Assembly: GCA_002840125.1 (NCBI GenBank)
Contig: PGZF01000001.1
Coordinates: 1,431,237 to 1,495,236 of the forward strand
Direction of reading: 5' to 3'
DNA length: 64,000 nucleotides
DNA from: Gammaproteobacteria bacterium HGW-Gammaproteobacteria-15
GTDB lineage: Bacteria > Pseudomonadota > Gammaproteobacteria > Enterobacterales > Alteromonadaceae
Under the pieces are notes generated by a model. The model saw only the letters and a program-made list of their open reading frames with translations, did not search any database and was not told the DNA's origin. Positions 46,173 to 58,500 of this stretch are shown in pieces (the stretch's first letter is position 1; each line of letters opens with the position of its first letter). The translations under genes and the position numbers were made by a program.

Positions 46173-47093
46173 TTAATATCCCCTGCCAATATCTACCGGA
46201 TTTAACAAAGCTTCACCACGTTGGTTACGCCGGTAATTCTCAGCAATTTGTTCAACCACAGCGCCGACATCTGTTACTGCTGAAACATGCGGTGTAATAA
46301 GCACAGCCGGATGGCTCCACAATGGATTTTCTGCCGGTAACGGCTCCTGGCAAAATACATCCAGGCACGCGGCCTGCAACCGGCCGTTGTCCAGCGCGGC
46401 CAGTAATGCGGTTTCATCCACAATATCGCCGCGCGCCACATTAATAAAAATGGCACCGGGCTTTAAACTGCTAAAGAACCCCTCTGAGAGCATCTGCTGC
46501 GTTGCTGGCGTTAGCGGTAGTAAGCAAATCACAATATCAGCATCAGCTACAGCCCTAGTCAGGCCTTCTGCAGCATGAAAACAGCTGACCTGCTCAAGCT
46601 GCTTCGGCGTTCTGGCCCAGCCAGTCACGTTATAACCCAGGCTGGCAAAATGCGTAGCCGCAGCGGCTCCCAGTTCGCCCAGGCCAAGCACAGCAATATG
46701 CGCAATACGTCTTGGGCTTTTCGGCTTCCACTGCTTTTGTTGCTGCTGCGCGCTGAACACATCCAGGCGCAAGCGGTAGTAACTGACCACACCATCAAGA
46801 TAGCGCACCATGGTATCTGTCAGCGTAGGGTCAACAATACGGGCAATAGGTAAAGCGGGCAAAGTGGGGTCAGCCAGTATGGCGTCAACGCCGGCGCCAA
46901 AACACTGGACCGCTTGTAAAGCAGGCAGGCTGGCCAGGCTGCCATGCGGTTGCTTCCATACCACAGCAAATTCAACAGCTGCCGGGTTACGGATCTGCGG
47001 CCAAACTTCAATCTCGGTATCAGGCAAAGCCTGGGCTAAGCGTTGTTGTAAATCGTCAAGTTTACGATCGGGAATGATTAGAGCTAGGGTCAT
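46173..47093 (-). CDS. ghrA: Glyoxylate/hydroxypyruvate reductase A
   Basis: 306 residues. The Rossmann motif is VLGLGELGAAAATHFASLG. The catalytic Arg is in NVARGDIVDE, the Glu in DVFCQEPLPAENPLW and the His in PHVSAVTD. Length and the short D-lactate-type architecture match GhrA. It reduces glyoxylate to glycolate and hydroxypyruvate to glycerate with NADPH. First gene of a two-gene unit with the GNAT. Confidence 0.9.
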   Translation of the reverse strand: MTLALIIPDRKLDDLQQRLAQALPDTEIEVWPQIRNPAAVEFAVVWKQPHGSLASLPALQAVQCFGAGVDAILADPTLPALPIARIVDPTLTDTMVRYLDGVVSYYRLRLDVFSAQQQQKQWKPKSPRRIAHIAVLGLGELGAAAATHFASLGYNVTGWARTPKQLEQVSCFHAAEGLTRAVADADIVICLLPLTPATQQMLSEGFFSSLKPGAIFINVARGDIVDETALLAALDNGRLQAACLDVFCQEPLPAENPLWSHPAVLITPHVSAVTDVGAVVEQIAENYRRNQRGEALLNPVDIGRGY

Positions 47094-47188
47094 AATTTAC
47101 CTTAGGTTTTAATTGCTGCTTTATACTTGTGGCTAACACGCAATGAAGTTAACATTTGCATCACCTTATAAAAACATCGTTATCCAAA

Positions 47189-47992
47189 ATGCCAAAAAAT
47201 ATCTTTTTGCCTGTACTGTGGCTAACCATGCTGCTTTACGTTATCAGCGCTGCTGGCATGTCACATGCGGCTGTGCCGGCTACACCACAGCAAACTGCTA
47301 AGGCATTAGCGCAGGAGACACCCGATAGTATGTCAGCCCATTTTAATGTGCTCTTTATGGGCAATAGTCACACTTCGAGTCACAACCTGCCGCAGCTAGT
47401 AGCCCAACTGCTTCAGTCCGGCATATCAGGTGCAAAAGTCGAAACCAGGCTAGCATCTGGTTATCATTTTTTGGATGAGCGCCTGCAGCATCAAGCCAGC
47501 ACTAAACTGCTAAATGACGGTAACTGGAGCCATGTGATCCTGCAGGCACAAAAATACAGCACAACAGGACGCTATTTCTACCCCACTGATGCCGCAGAAG
47601 AGTGGATAAGACGTATTAATGCCAAAAATGCCCGCGCTATAATGTTTCCGGAGTGGCCCAGACGAGGTAACAAAGAAGAGGGCCAACGCATACATCAGCT
47701 GCATCAAAGTATTGCCAAAGCTGAACCTGCCTGTGTTGCTCCTATCGGCTTAGCATGGGAACATGCCTTACAACATAACCCCAGGTTAAAACTCCATTCC
47801 AGTGATGGTAATCATGCTGCTTTTGAAGGTGCATTTTTGACGGCTCTGGTGCTGTATGGAACTATCAGTACACAAGATCCCGCTGACTTAGGCGAAATCA
47901 GTGGTATTACGCTTAGCCGGAACACCCAGGCTGAACTCAGACAGGCGGCCTCTGCCACATTACGCCAGCACACCCCATGCGCTAACAAATGA
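47189..47992 (+). CDS. SGNH-like secreted hydrolase
   Basis: 267 residues from ATG 47189. Signal sequence of about 28 residues (LPVLWLTMLLYVISAAGMSHA). The block I motif NVLFMGNSHTSSHNLPQL places the nucleophile at Ser60. A C-terminal SSDGNHAAFEGAFLTAL supplies the Asp-x-x-His of the SGNH triad. It overlaps the PPTase gene by 4 bases (ATGA), so it is likely made together with it. Esterase or carbohydrate-acyl hydrolase activity is the family expectation. A link to the peptide product is inferred from position. Confidence 0.65.
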   Translation: MPKNIFLPVLWLTMLLYVISAAGMSHAAVPATPQQTAKALAQETPDSMSAHFNVLFMGNSHTSSHNLPQLVAQLLQSGISGAKVETRLASGYHFLDERLQHQASTKLLNDGNWSHVILQAQKYSTTGRYFYPTDAAEEWIRRINAKNARAIMFPEWPRRGNKEEGQRIHQLHQSIAKAEPACVAPIGLAWEHALQHNPRLKLHSSDGNHAAFEGAFLTALVLYGTISTQDPADLGEISGITLSRNTQAELRQAASATLRQHTPCANK

Positions 47993-48717
47993 TATCCGCG
48001 CAACAAATTGCTGGCGATGTTTTCGGGCCTGTGACACCTGTCCGGTTTAGTCTGCAACCGGAAGTTCTGGCTGTCCGCTGTCAGTTCGATGTCAGCCACT
48101 ATGACGATGCGCTATTTGGTCACTATGGTATTAGTATGCCAAGTCAGCTGTGGCAGGCGGTGCCTAAACGCCGCTGCGAGTATTTGGCGGGCAGAATGCT
48201 TTTTCAGCAATTATTACATCACTACCAGTTACCTTCTTGCCAGCTACTCAATACCTTATCCGGCGCACCAAGCTGGCCTGCGGGTTATATTGGTTCAGTC
48301 AGTCATGCTGATGGCAATGCTATTTGCTGCATGATACCGGAAAAAATATACCAGACGATAGGAATAGACATTGAAACGGTACTTAACGCCGACAACTGCA
48401 CTGAGCTTGCATCGCATATTGTTCAACCAAAAGAGCAACACCTATTACTCCGGACCACTGTTATTACTTATGCTGAAGCGTTAACCATTGCTTTTTCTGC
48501 CAAAGAGAGTTTGTATAAGGCGCTATACCCTAAGGTACAGCGCTTCTTTGGTTTTGAGGACGCTGAATTAATTAAGATACAGACAGACACACAACAATTT
48601 ACCCTACGATTAACCACTGACCTAACCCCGCAGCTCACGATGGGCATGTTATTTCACGGACACTACCGTTTTGTTGAAAAACAAGTGATTAGCCTGATAG
48701 CGCTGCCTTCGTGTTAG
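47989..48717 (+). CDS. 4'-phosphopantetheinyl transferase (EntD-like)
   Basis: 242 residues. The metal-binding IGIDIE (Asp126, Glu128) and the FSAKESLYKAL motif (Glu172 and Lys176) are the PPTase signature. SVSHADG is the upstream EntD motif. It transfers phosphopantetheine from CoA to carrier-domain serines, here most likely those of the NRPS. The start is coupled to the SGNH gene. The last 29 bases overlap the convergent thioesterase gene. Confidence 0.93.
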   Translation: MISAQQIAGDVFGPVTPVRFSLQPEVLAVRCQFDVSHYDDALFGHYGISMPSQLWQAVPKRRCEYLAGRMLFQQLLHHYQLPSCQLLNTLSGAPSWPAGYIGSVSHADGNAICCMIPEKIYQTIGIDIETVLNADNCTELASHIVQPKEQHLLLRTTVITYAEALTIAFSAKESLYKALYPKVQRFFGFEDAELIKIQTDTQQFTLRLTTDLTPQLTMGMLFHGHYRFVEKQVISLIALPSC

Positions 48718-49477
48718 CCATTGTGGATCTCGCCTGCTGACAGTGCGGCAACAACGCAAGCTCGATAATATGTGCCATTTTAGTTAAGTGCGTATTGATA
48801 AAGAAATGATCGCCATCAATGACATGGTGCTGGCAACTACCTGCAAACAGCTGCTGCCATGCCAGCACATTTTCTACTGGTACATCTTTGTCAAAACGCC
48901 CTGCAATGCTGGTCAAATCTATTGCGGGGGGATTAACTGACGGACATTGATAATCGTAGCCCAATTTAAAATCAGCCCGTAATGTCGGCAACATTAGTTC
49001 CATCAATTCGTCATAAGCCAGCAGCTCCTGTGGTGTACCGCCAAGCAAAGCCAACTCTTGCCGGAATTGCTGATCAGCCAGTAAATGTATAGGCTCACGT
49101 TGTATACCCAGCTGCGGCGCAGAACGTGCAGCCATAAACACATGCCTTACATCTGCCTGTTGCTGCAAGCGATGAGCCACCTCATATGCTTGCAGGCAAC
49201 CATTACTGTAGCCGAGCAGGGCAAAAGGTTTATCAGCGCAGGCCTGGATCTGCGGCGCCACCGCCTTAGCAATATCTTGCGCCGAGGTCAGTGCAGGCTC
49301 AAACATTCGGTTCCCCCTGCCGGGTAACTGCACCGCTACCAGCTCAATTTGCTCTGACAGCAATCTGGCTAACGGAAAATAAATCGCAGCCTGGCCGCCG
49401 GCATACGGAAAACAGAACAACCTTAATTTTGCTGCTGGTTTAGCTTTAGGCACTATAAACCATTTATTGTTATACAT
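48689..49477 (-). CDS. Type II thioesterase
   Basis: 262 residues from ATG 49477, chosen because GGAG lies 6 bases before it; an in-frame ATG at 49489 is also possible. Alpha/beta hydrolase: FCFPYAGGQAAIYFPLA, nucleophile Ser91 in LLGYSNGCLQAYE (GYSNG in place of the common GHSMG), Asp in AGRFDKDVP and His in IDGDHFFI. Such enzymes clear stalled acyl chains and misprimed carriers. Because the NRPS lacks its own terminal thioesterase, this enzyme might also take part in release. It starts within 25 bases of the NRPS stop on the same strand. Confidence 0.9.
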   Translation of the reverse strand: MYNNKWFIVPKAKPAAKLRLFCFPYAGGQAAIYFPLARLLSEQIELVAVQLPGRGNRMFEPALTSAQDIAKAVAPQIQACADKPFALLGYSNGCLQAYEVAHRLQQQADVRHVFMAARSAPQLGIQREPIHLLADQQFRQELALLGGTPQELLAYDELMELMLPTLRADFKLGYDYQCPSVNPPAIDLTSIAGRFDKDVPVENVLAWQQLFAGSCQHHVIDGDHFFINTHLTKMAHIIELALLPHCQQARSTMANTKAALSG

Positions 49478-49500
49478 AGTGTACTCCATTTAAGTAGCGG

Positions 49501-52500
49501 CTATAACCAGCCGCTCTCCACTACAGGTGTGGCATGTTCATCAATATAAACGGCCAGCTTCTGCATGTTACTGTACTCAAACAACACGCGGACGCTGAGC
49601 TCCAGCCCCATACGACTGTTTAGTTCAGTCACCAGCCGCATAGCCAGTAATGAGTGCCCACCCAGCGCAAAGAAGTCGCTGTTAGTACTAACCTGCTGCA
49701 GTTGCAGCACCTCACACCACAGCGCCGCCAACTGCTGTTCTGTCTCCGTTGCCGGAGGAATATAGTCATTACTTTGCACCGCTTCTGTCGACAAGCCCTG
49801 CAGCGCTTTTTTGTCGAGCTTGCCATTGGCCGTCAGCGGCAGCTCAGTTAGCACCGCATAACGGCTTGGCATCATATAGGCCGGTAATTGTCCTGCTGCC
49901 GCTGCAAACACAGCTGACACCGCCCGCTCATCCGCCAGCACCAGGTAAGCCACCAACTGCTGCTCTTCCTGCTTCTGCCCAACCACCAGCACCACGGCAT
50001 CGCTCACCGCTGGATGCGCCATCAGCACCCGGCTGATTTCCTCCAGCTCTATCCTAAAACCCCTGAACTTTATCTGTTCATCTAACCGGCCATAAAATAC
50101 ATACTCGCCGTCTTCTCTTTGCCGTACCAAGTCGCCACTGCGGTAATAGCGCTCATCGCTGTCAACATCATGCATAAAGGCCGTATCAGCCTCTGCATTA
50201 TTGTGATACCCCTGCGCCAAACCACAGCCACTGATACACAACTCACCAATAAATCCGGCCGGCAATACTGCGCCCGCCCGGTTACGTACACTCAGCCCGG
50301 TGCCCCACACCGCCTGCCCTATCGGCAGACGCTGCGTGACATCGAAGCCACGCGGCACGGCGTAACAGGTTGTCATTACGCTGTTTTCTGTCGGACCATA
50401 CGCATTCACCAGTTGCACCTGGCTATTGTGTTGATACAACACGGCCGCAGCCTGGTTCGGGAACACATCGCCCCCTACCAGCACATGACGCAGCGCATTG
50501 TTGGCAATACCCTCACCCTGTTTCACCCACTGCTCGAACAGTGCCGGCGTCATCAGCGCCGTGCTGATCTGCTCGCGGTTGATAAGCTCCCCCAGTGCGC
50601 TGGCATCAATAAAGCTATCCGGATACAACACTAACGCACCGCCGTTAACCAGCGGCCCCCATATCTCGAACACCGCCCCGTCAAACGCCATCGATAACAG
50701 CTGTGCACTGCGACTGCCCGGCATAAAGCCAAACAGCGACTGATTATGCCGTAACAGACGCATTATCGCCTGATGACTCACCGCCACGCCCTTGGGCTTG
50801 CCTGTCGTGCCGGAGGTGTAAATCAGGTAAGCCAGCTCATCGGCATGCCCCCCCGTTTCAGCGGTATCAGCAGACCAGTGATAGCCGCTGTCATCCAGCG
50901 TGCTAAGCTCTGTGCTGGCAGCGGCACAGTCGACACCTTGCAGTTGAGCACTACGCTGACATAACACATGGCTTACCCCGGCATCCTGCAGGATGTAACT
51001 TATCCGCGCGGGCGGATAATTCGCCGCCACCGGCACATACACCGCGCCCAGTTTCAACAATGCCAGCAAGGCACTGATAAGCTCGACAGAGCGATCGCTG
51101 ACCACAGCAACTTTATCCTGCCGTTTAACACCCCGCGCTGCTAAATACCCAGCCAGCCGTGATGCGCGCTTATCCAGTTCACGATAGCTTAAACGCTGTT
51201 CGCCATAACATAACGCTTCTTGCTCCGGCGTCCGCTCTACCCAGTGCGCGAAGCCCTGCTCTAAACGCTCGGCCGGCGCAGCCGGTAACATCTTGCTCTG
51301 CCCGGGTGCGCTCAGAGTGTACTGGCTCAGCCTTTGCGTTGGCCGGGCTGCAATTTGCTCAAGCAATTGCATAAAGGCATCCGCTACGATGCGGATACTG
51401 CGCTCACTGAACAAGTCCGTGCAATAGCCCCAACTAAAGTACAGCCCGTCGACGTCTGTTATTGCCGTCAGCGTCAGGTCGAACTTCACGCTGCTCTGCC
51501 GGTCCCGCTGGTAAGGCGTAATCGCCAGCTCTGGCAACTCCAGGGCAACCTGCTCGTTGTTCTGCAACACAAACAGTACCTGGAATAACGGGCTATGGGC
51601 TAAGCTGCGCTCGGGTTTTAGCGCCTCAACCACCAACTCAAACGGCACATCCTGATTACTCTGCGCCGCCAGGTGCATACCCCGGTTACGCTGCAATAAT
51701 TCACTAAAGCTCGGATCGTCGCTTAAATCCGTTCGCAGTACCAGGGTGTTAACGAAGAAGCCTATCAGCGCTTCGGTCTGCTGTTGCGTACGGTTCGCCA
51801 CCACCGTGCCCATCACTATGTCCTGCTCATTGCTCCAACTGCCCAGCAAGGCCGCAAAGGCACTTTGTAATGTCATAAACAAGGTGGCACTGTGCGCCTG
51901 GCCAATATGCTGCAACTGGGTCAGAACATCCAACGACACCTCGCTGCCAATAAAGTGGCCACGCAGACTTTGTACCGCCGGACGCACTTTATCGGTGGGC
52001 AGGTTGTGCCGCTGTGGTGCCCCCGCCAGTTGCTGCTGCCAATAACCCAGCTGGCGGTCAAACTCTTGCTCAGCCAGTTGCTGTCGCTGCCAGCGCGCAT
52101 AGTCGCTGTATTGAATAGCCAGCGCCGCAGGTGCCAGTTCATGCCCTGCATAACGCTGACGGTAAGCATTAATCAGCTCGCGCAGCCACAGCCCCATCGA
52201 CCAGCCATCACTGGCAATATGGTGCATTAACACCAACAGTAAATGTTTATCATCCGCCAACTTAGCCACATACAGCCGGCACAATACATCCTGTTGTAAA
52301 TTAAAGTGGTACTGGCTGGCCTGCTTCAGCCAGCCATTTGCCGCCTCAACCTGGGCCTCACCACTGTGCATGCTCAAGTCTGTCAGCTCCAGGCTGAAGC
52401 CGTCGCTGCTCATCAGCTGCTGCATCTGCCCTTGCGCTGTCTCAACAAAGCAGGTGCGCAAACTGTGGTGCCGCTCAATAATATGCACCGCTGCCTCATG

Positions 52501-55500
52501 CAGCAGCGTCAGGTTAAGCTGACCTTCCAGTGCATAACAATACGGCATGTTATACAGCGCAGGCGCATTCTCCAGATGACTGACAAACAGAATGCGCTGC
52601 TGGGCATAAGACACCGGCTGTAACTGCTGGTAGTCTTCTGCCGGTATAATACTGCCCAGCGTACTGCCCTGCGCTTCTGATAACCGCTGCGCCATCTCGC
52701 TCAGCACCGGTGCCTCAAACACCAATCGTACCGGTAACTCCAGCGCCAGTTGCTGCCGGATAGCCGCGATCAACCGCATGGCCAACAAGGAATGACCACC
52801 CAGCGCAAAGAACTGCGCCTGGCGTGACACTTTGTCCAGCTTCAGCACCTGACACCAGATCTGTGCCAGAGCTTGCTCCATTGGCGTCTGCGGCGCGGCA
52901 TAGTCTTCAGCCGCTGTCAGTTCGGGCAGTGGCAGGGCCTTACGGTCTACCTTGCCACTGACCGACAGGGCAAACTGCTCGACTTCGATAATATGTTGCG
53001 GCAGCAAGTATTGCGGCAGCGCGCTCACCAACTGACGCTGTAGCACTTCAACACGCCCGGCACACCCAGTTGCCGGCACAATATAAGCCACCAGCACCTG
53101 GCTGCCCGCGCGGTCTTCCTTCACCGCCGCTACGGCTTGCGCCACACCGTCCAGTTGCAGCAAGGCCGCTTCGAGCTCTCCCAGCTCTATCCGGTAACCG
53201 CGCAGTTTAACCTGGTGATCACCCCGTCCGAGAAACAGCAAGCTGCCATCACTGAGCCAACGCACTAAATCGCCGGTACGGTACATCCGGCTGCCTGTTT
53301 GCGCATGACCCCACTCCGCGCTGAAGCGCTCTGCCGTTTGCTCCGCCCGGTTCAGATAACCGGCGGCCACACCCGCACCGGCAACATAGAGCTCACCGAT
53401 AGCGCCCACCGGACTGAGCTGCTGCGTGCTGTCCAGCACGTAGAAGCGGGTGTTACTTATCGGCTTACCAATAGCAATACTGCTACCCTGAGGGGGTTCG
53501 GATAAGGGGTTCACACTACAGCCGATGGTCGTTTCGGTCGGGCCGTAATGGTTAAAGATCTTCGCCGCAGGCATCTGCTCGCACATTTGCTGATACAGGC
53601 TGGTCTTAAATTCCTCACCACCCAGCATCAGGCTGTGCGCGGCGCTGACCGGGCCTTCCAGCTCTGCCAGCAACGCCTGCATCTGCGTGGGGGTCACTTT
53701 AATATATAACCGCTTACTGCCAGACAGGTGTAGCGCCGCACTGCGGTACAAGTTGCCTTCATCGGCAATGTACAAACAACCACCAGTGAGTAACGGTAAA
53801 TACAGATTCGGGATAGTGCCATCGAAGCTAAAAGAGCTCAGCAGAATCGCACCCGCCAGCGAAGCATCATAATAATGCGCTTTGGCATGCTGCAGATAGT
53901 TGCTCAGGTTGCCATGCGTAATGGCCACACCTTTGGGCTGCCCCGTTGACCCTGAGGTATAAATTACATACGCCAGTTGCGCCGCACTAACCTGCGGCCA
54001 GCTCATAGCGCTAAGCCCTGTAAGCCCGGCAAGCTCAGCCTGCACCTCTGCCGTATCCAGCGCGACCTGGGCTACGCCCTCAGGTAAGCGCTGTGCCATC
54101 GCCTGATGACCCAGCACCAGCACAGCGCCGGAGTCCGACAACACATAGTGCAATCGCTCATCCGGGTAGGTCACATCTACCGGCAGATAGGCCGCGCCGG
54201 CACGCAGCACCGCCAGCATCGATACCACCAGATCAATCGACTTCTCCAGACAAATCGCAACCACATCATTGGCCACCACACCGCGCTTAAGCAACAGCGC
54301 AGCTAACTGATCGACCCTGGCCGTTAACTGCTGATAGCTCAACTGGCCTTCACGGCTATGCACCGCAAGTGCCGTCGGTACCGCGGCCATTGCCTCGTCC
54401 AGTAAGGTATTCACCAAGGCCGGGCCAAACTCATGGCCGGTGGCATTCCACTGGCTAAGTAAACTGCGGTCCTGTGCGGTCAGTAAATCATAACCTGCCA
54501 GCGATAACTGTGGCTGCGCTACCAGCTGGCTTAACAACTGCTGGTAACTGCCGGCCAAACGCTCGATGCTCTGGCGCAGGAACAAGTCGGTGTTGTATTC
54601 AAAGCTCAGGTGCAACTCGCCGTCAAACTCTACCGCCGACAGCTTTAAATCAAACTTGGCGCTGTCACGGCTTTGTGCCACACCGCTGACGCTAAGGCCA
54701 CTGAATTCAACATCCGTCTGCTCGTTGTTCTGCAAGGTAAACAACACCTGGAACACCGGGCTGTAGCTTAAGCTACGCTCCGGCTGCAACTGCTCAACCA
54801 GCAGCTCAAACGGCAACTCCTGATGCTCAAACGCATTGAGTACCATGTCACGGCTGTGACTTAATTGCTCGGTAAAACTACGCTGCCAGTCCAGCTGATG
54901 GCGCAGTACCAGGGTATTAACAAAGAAGCCAATCAGCGGCTCCACCTCTTTCACCGTTCGTCCCGCTACCGGTGTACCAATGACAATATCGGTTTCATTA
55001 CTGTAGCGGCTGAGCACCAACGCAAAGGCGGTATGCAACAGCATAAACAACGACGACTGTTGCTGCTGCGCCAGTTGCGTTACCTCATTGAGCATCGCTG
55101 CATCCAGCACCAGGTTAACCCGGCTACCGCGGAAGCGCTGCACCGCAGGGCGCGGTTTATCCAGCGGCAGGTTATGCACTTGCGGCAAGCCTTGCAGTTG
55201 TTTGTGCCAGTATTGCGTTAACCGCATAAAGGCTTCTCCCTGCAGTTGCTCACTCTGCCAGCGGGCAAAGTCGCTGTACTGCACACTCAACGCGCTCAGT
55301 TGTACAGCCTGACCACTTGCCAGCGCGTTATAGCTCTGGGCTAACTCCCGCTCCAGTATGCCAAACGACCAACCGTCACAGGCAATATGGTGCAGGCACA
55401 GCGACAGAATATGCCGCTGTGGTGCAAGGCGAATAACACAACCGCGTAACATCAGCGCTGAACTTAGCGTAAACGGCGTCGCCGTATCACGGGCCAGCCA

Positions 55501-58500
55501 CTGCTCCAGCGCACTCTGCTGCTCTGCCTCTGGCAGCGCCGATAAATCCAGTTGCGATAAACTAAATTCGGCATCGCTCAGTACCTGTTGATACGGCCCA
55601 TCACCGTCATCACGGAACACCGTACGTAACGTATGGTGGCGCGCCACCAGCAATTGCAGGGCCTGATCCAGCGCGTCAACATCCAGCTCACCGTCAAACT
55701 GATAGCGGGCCGGCACGTTGTAGTTAGCGCTGCCTTGCTCCAACTGATCAATAAACCATAACCGCTGCTGCGAGAACGACAACGCCACCTTATCACCCAC
55801 CGCCGTGGTGGCACTCAGAGCATGATTGCTCAGATGACGGCCCTTCGTGATCAGCTGCGCCATCGCGCTTAGCACCGGGGCTTCAAACACCTGGCGGATA
55901 CTGAACTCCACGGTAAACTGTGTACGCACTGCCGTCACCAACCGCATAGCCAGCAATGAATGACCACCCAGCGCAAAGAAGTCACTGTGGCGCAGTACCA
56001 CCGCACCTGGCAACAACGACTGCCACAACTGCGCTAACTCAATTTCGGTATCGCTCTGCGCTTGTTCACCCTCAATCTCTGTGTGCCACACTATAGCTGG
56101 CAACGCAGCTTTGTTGACTTTGCCATTGCCGGTGAGTGGGATGGCGCTTAACTGCATCCAACCTTTGGGCCACATATAATCCGGCAACTTACCGGCCAGA
56201 TGCTGCTGTAACAGCATGGGATCAACGGCTTCAGCCGCCGCGCTGACAAAATACGCCACCAGGTGCTTGCCATGGGCAGAGCTTTGCAACAATACCGTCG
56301 CATCACTGATCTGCGGATAACTCAAAATACAGTGTTCTATTTCACCCGGCTCGACCCGGAAGCCGCGGATTTTCAGCTGCTGATCGGCACGCCCCAGATA
56401 ATCATACTGGCCCTGATGGTTTAGCCGCACTAAATCACCGCTACGATACCAGCGTGCCGTGCGGCCATTCAGTTGTAACTGTACAAAGCGCTCAGCCGTT
56501 AATTCAGCAGCACCGACATAACCGATAGCCAGGCAATCGCCGCCCAGATACAGCTCGCCTACGGCACCCGGCGGCACCGGTTGTTGATGTTGATCCAGTA
56601 CACAGATACTGGTGCCGGCAACTGCCGCACCAATGGGCGGTAATAATGGCCAATCGTTTGCTGGTGAACTAAGCACACATTCAGTTGTAACATGCGTTTC
56701 TGACGGACCATAATGATTTACCAGCCACGCCTGAGGTTGCTGTTGAAATAATTGCCGGATCTCGGGTGTTATACGCAGTTGCTCGCCGGCCGTAACCAGT
56801 ACCTGCAAGTCTCTGAGCTGGCTGTTACTGCTAAGTACCGCGTGCGCCAATACCTGTAGCACAGCATAAGGCATAAAGATCCGGCCGATATGGTGTTGCT
56901 GCAACAGGCTGATCAACCTGGGCATATCCAGTCGGCTCTCTTCATCTGCCAGCACCAGCGCACTGCCGGTGGTTAATGCCGTCACCATTTCCTGCACCGA
57001 CACATCAAATTGCAAGGATGAGAACATCAAAGTGGGCATAGCTGTAGCCAAGCGGGCCGCGCCCTGCTGCTGATGAGCCAGCAACGCCAATAGGGTACGG
57101 TGCGGCACCAGCACACCTTTGGGCGTGCCGGTAGAGCCGGAGGTGTGGATCAAATAGGCGGCTTGCTCCGCACTATGGCCGACATCATCTAAAGCACCGG
57201 ATGCAAATGCCTGCAACTGGCTAATACTGAAGCTCAGCCGTTGTACATTGCTAATGTCAGGCAGGCTAAGCTCAGGCCGCTGTAGCTCTGCCGTGGTGAG
57301 TAAGCGTTTTATGCCGGCATTGTCAATGATCTGCTGCAAACGCTCTACCGGAGCTTTAGCGTCAAGCGGCGTATAGACTGCGCCAAGCTTTAACAGTGCT
57401 ACGAATACCAGCACCACCTCAGCGCTGCGCGGCAACATAACGCCGACATGATCTGCTGGACTAACGCCCTGCTGCCGTAACCAGCGCGCCAGTTGATTCG
57501 ACAGCTGATCCAGTTCCAGGTAACTGTATTGCTGTTGCCCGGCAATCAGCGCAGTGGCGGTTGGCGTACGCCTAACCTGCTGCTCAATCCACTGACTGAT
57601 ACTGTCGATACCCGCAGGCAATGCCGAAGGCGCTTGCTCGACCAACACGTCACTGGCCAGTGCCAACCTTGATACCGCACAGGCCGGGTTATCAATAATG
57701 CTGTGCAACAAGTGCATGAAACAGCGGCTAAAGCGGGTGATACTTTGCCCGGCAAATAAGTCGGTGTTGTATTCCCAGTTAAACTGCAGGCCGGTATCCG
57801 TTTCTGTGGCGATCAACGTAAGGTCAAATTTGGCCAGTGCTGCCCGGCTGCGCTGCGCTTCAATATCGAGCTGTTGCGAGTCTGCCTCGACCTGCTGGTT
57901 ATTGTGTAACACAAACATCAGTTGAAATAACGGGCTGTAGCTCATGCTACGTTGCGGATTCAGCTGCTCCACCAGTAGTTCAAACGGCACATCCTGATTG
58001 CTTTGTGCATTCAGATGCGTCTGACGCGCCTGTACCAAAGCGCTGCTAAACGTCGGATCTGCAGCAAAGTCGTTACGCAGCACCAGCGTGTTAACAAAGA
58101 AGCCCACCAGATGGTTCAGCTCATCCCGCCGCCGGTTAGCTACCGGGCTGCCCATAACAATATCAGTTTCATTACTTAACCGGCTAACCAGCACGGCAAA
58201 GGCGGTTTGCAACAGCATAAACAAGGTCACATCATGCTGTTGTGCCAGTTGCTTTAACTGCTCAGTTGTCGTCAGATCCAGGTTGGCATCGAGCCAGGCT
58301 CCGTTGTAGGTCTGGCTAACGGGCCTGGCATTGTCTAACGGCAGATTGTGCACCGCCGGCGCCCCTGTCAGTGCCTGACGCCAGAAATTCACCTGTTGTT
58401 GCAGCATGTCGCCAGCCAGCCATTCGCGCTGCCAGACAGCAAAATCGGCATATTGTACCGGCAGTGCCGCTAACGGGTTGTCCATGCCCTGGCTAAAGGC

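Noticed and set aside
50119-50634. 171-residue plus-strand ORF inside the NRPS, and similar ones such as 61452-61817
   Set aside because: They are long only because the NRPS has G+C-rich biased codons that avoid stops in the opposite frames; the translations resemble no family.
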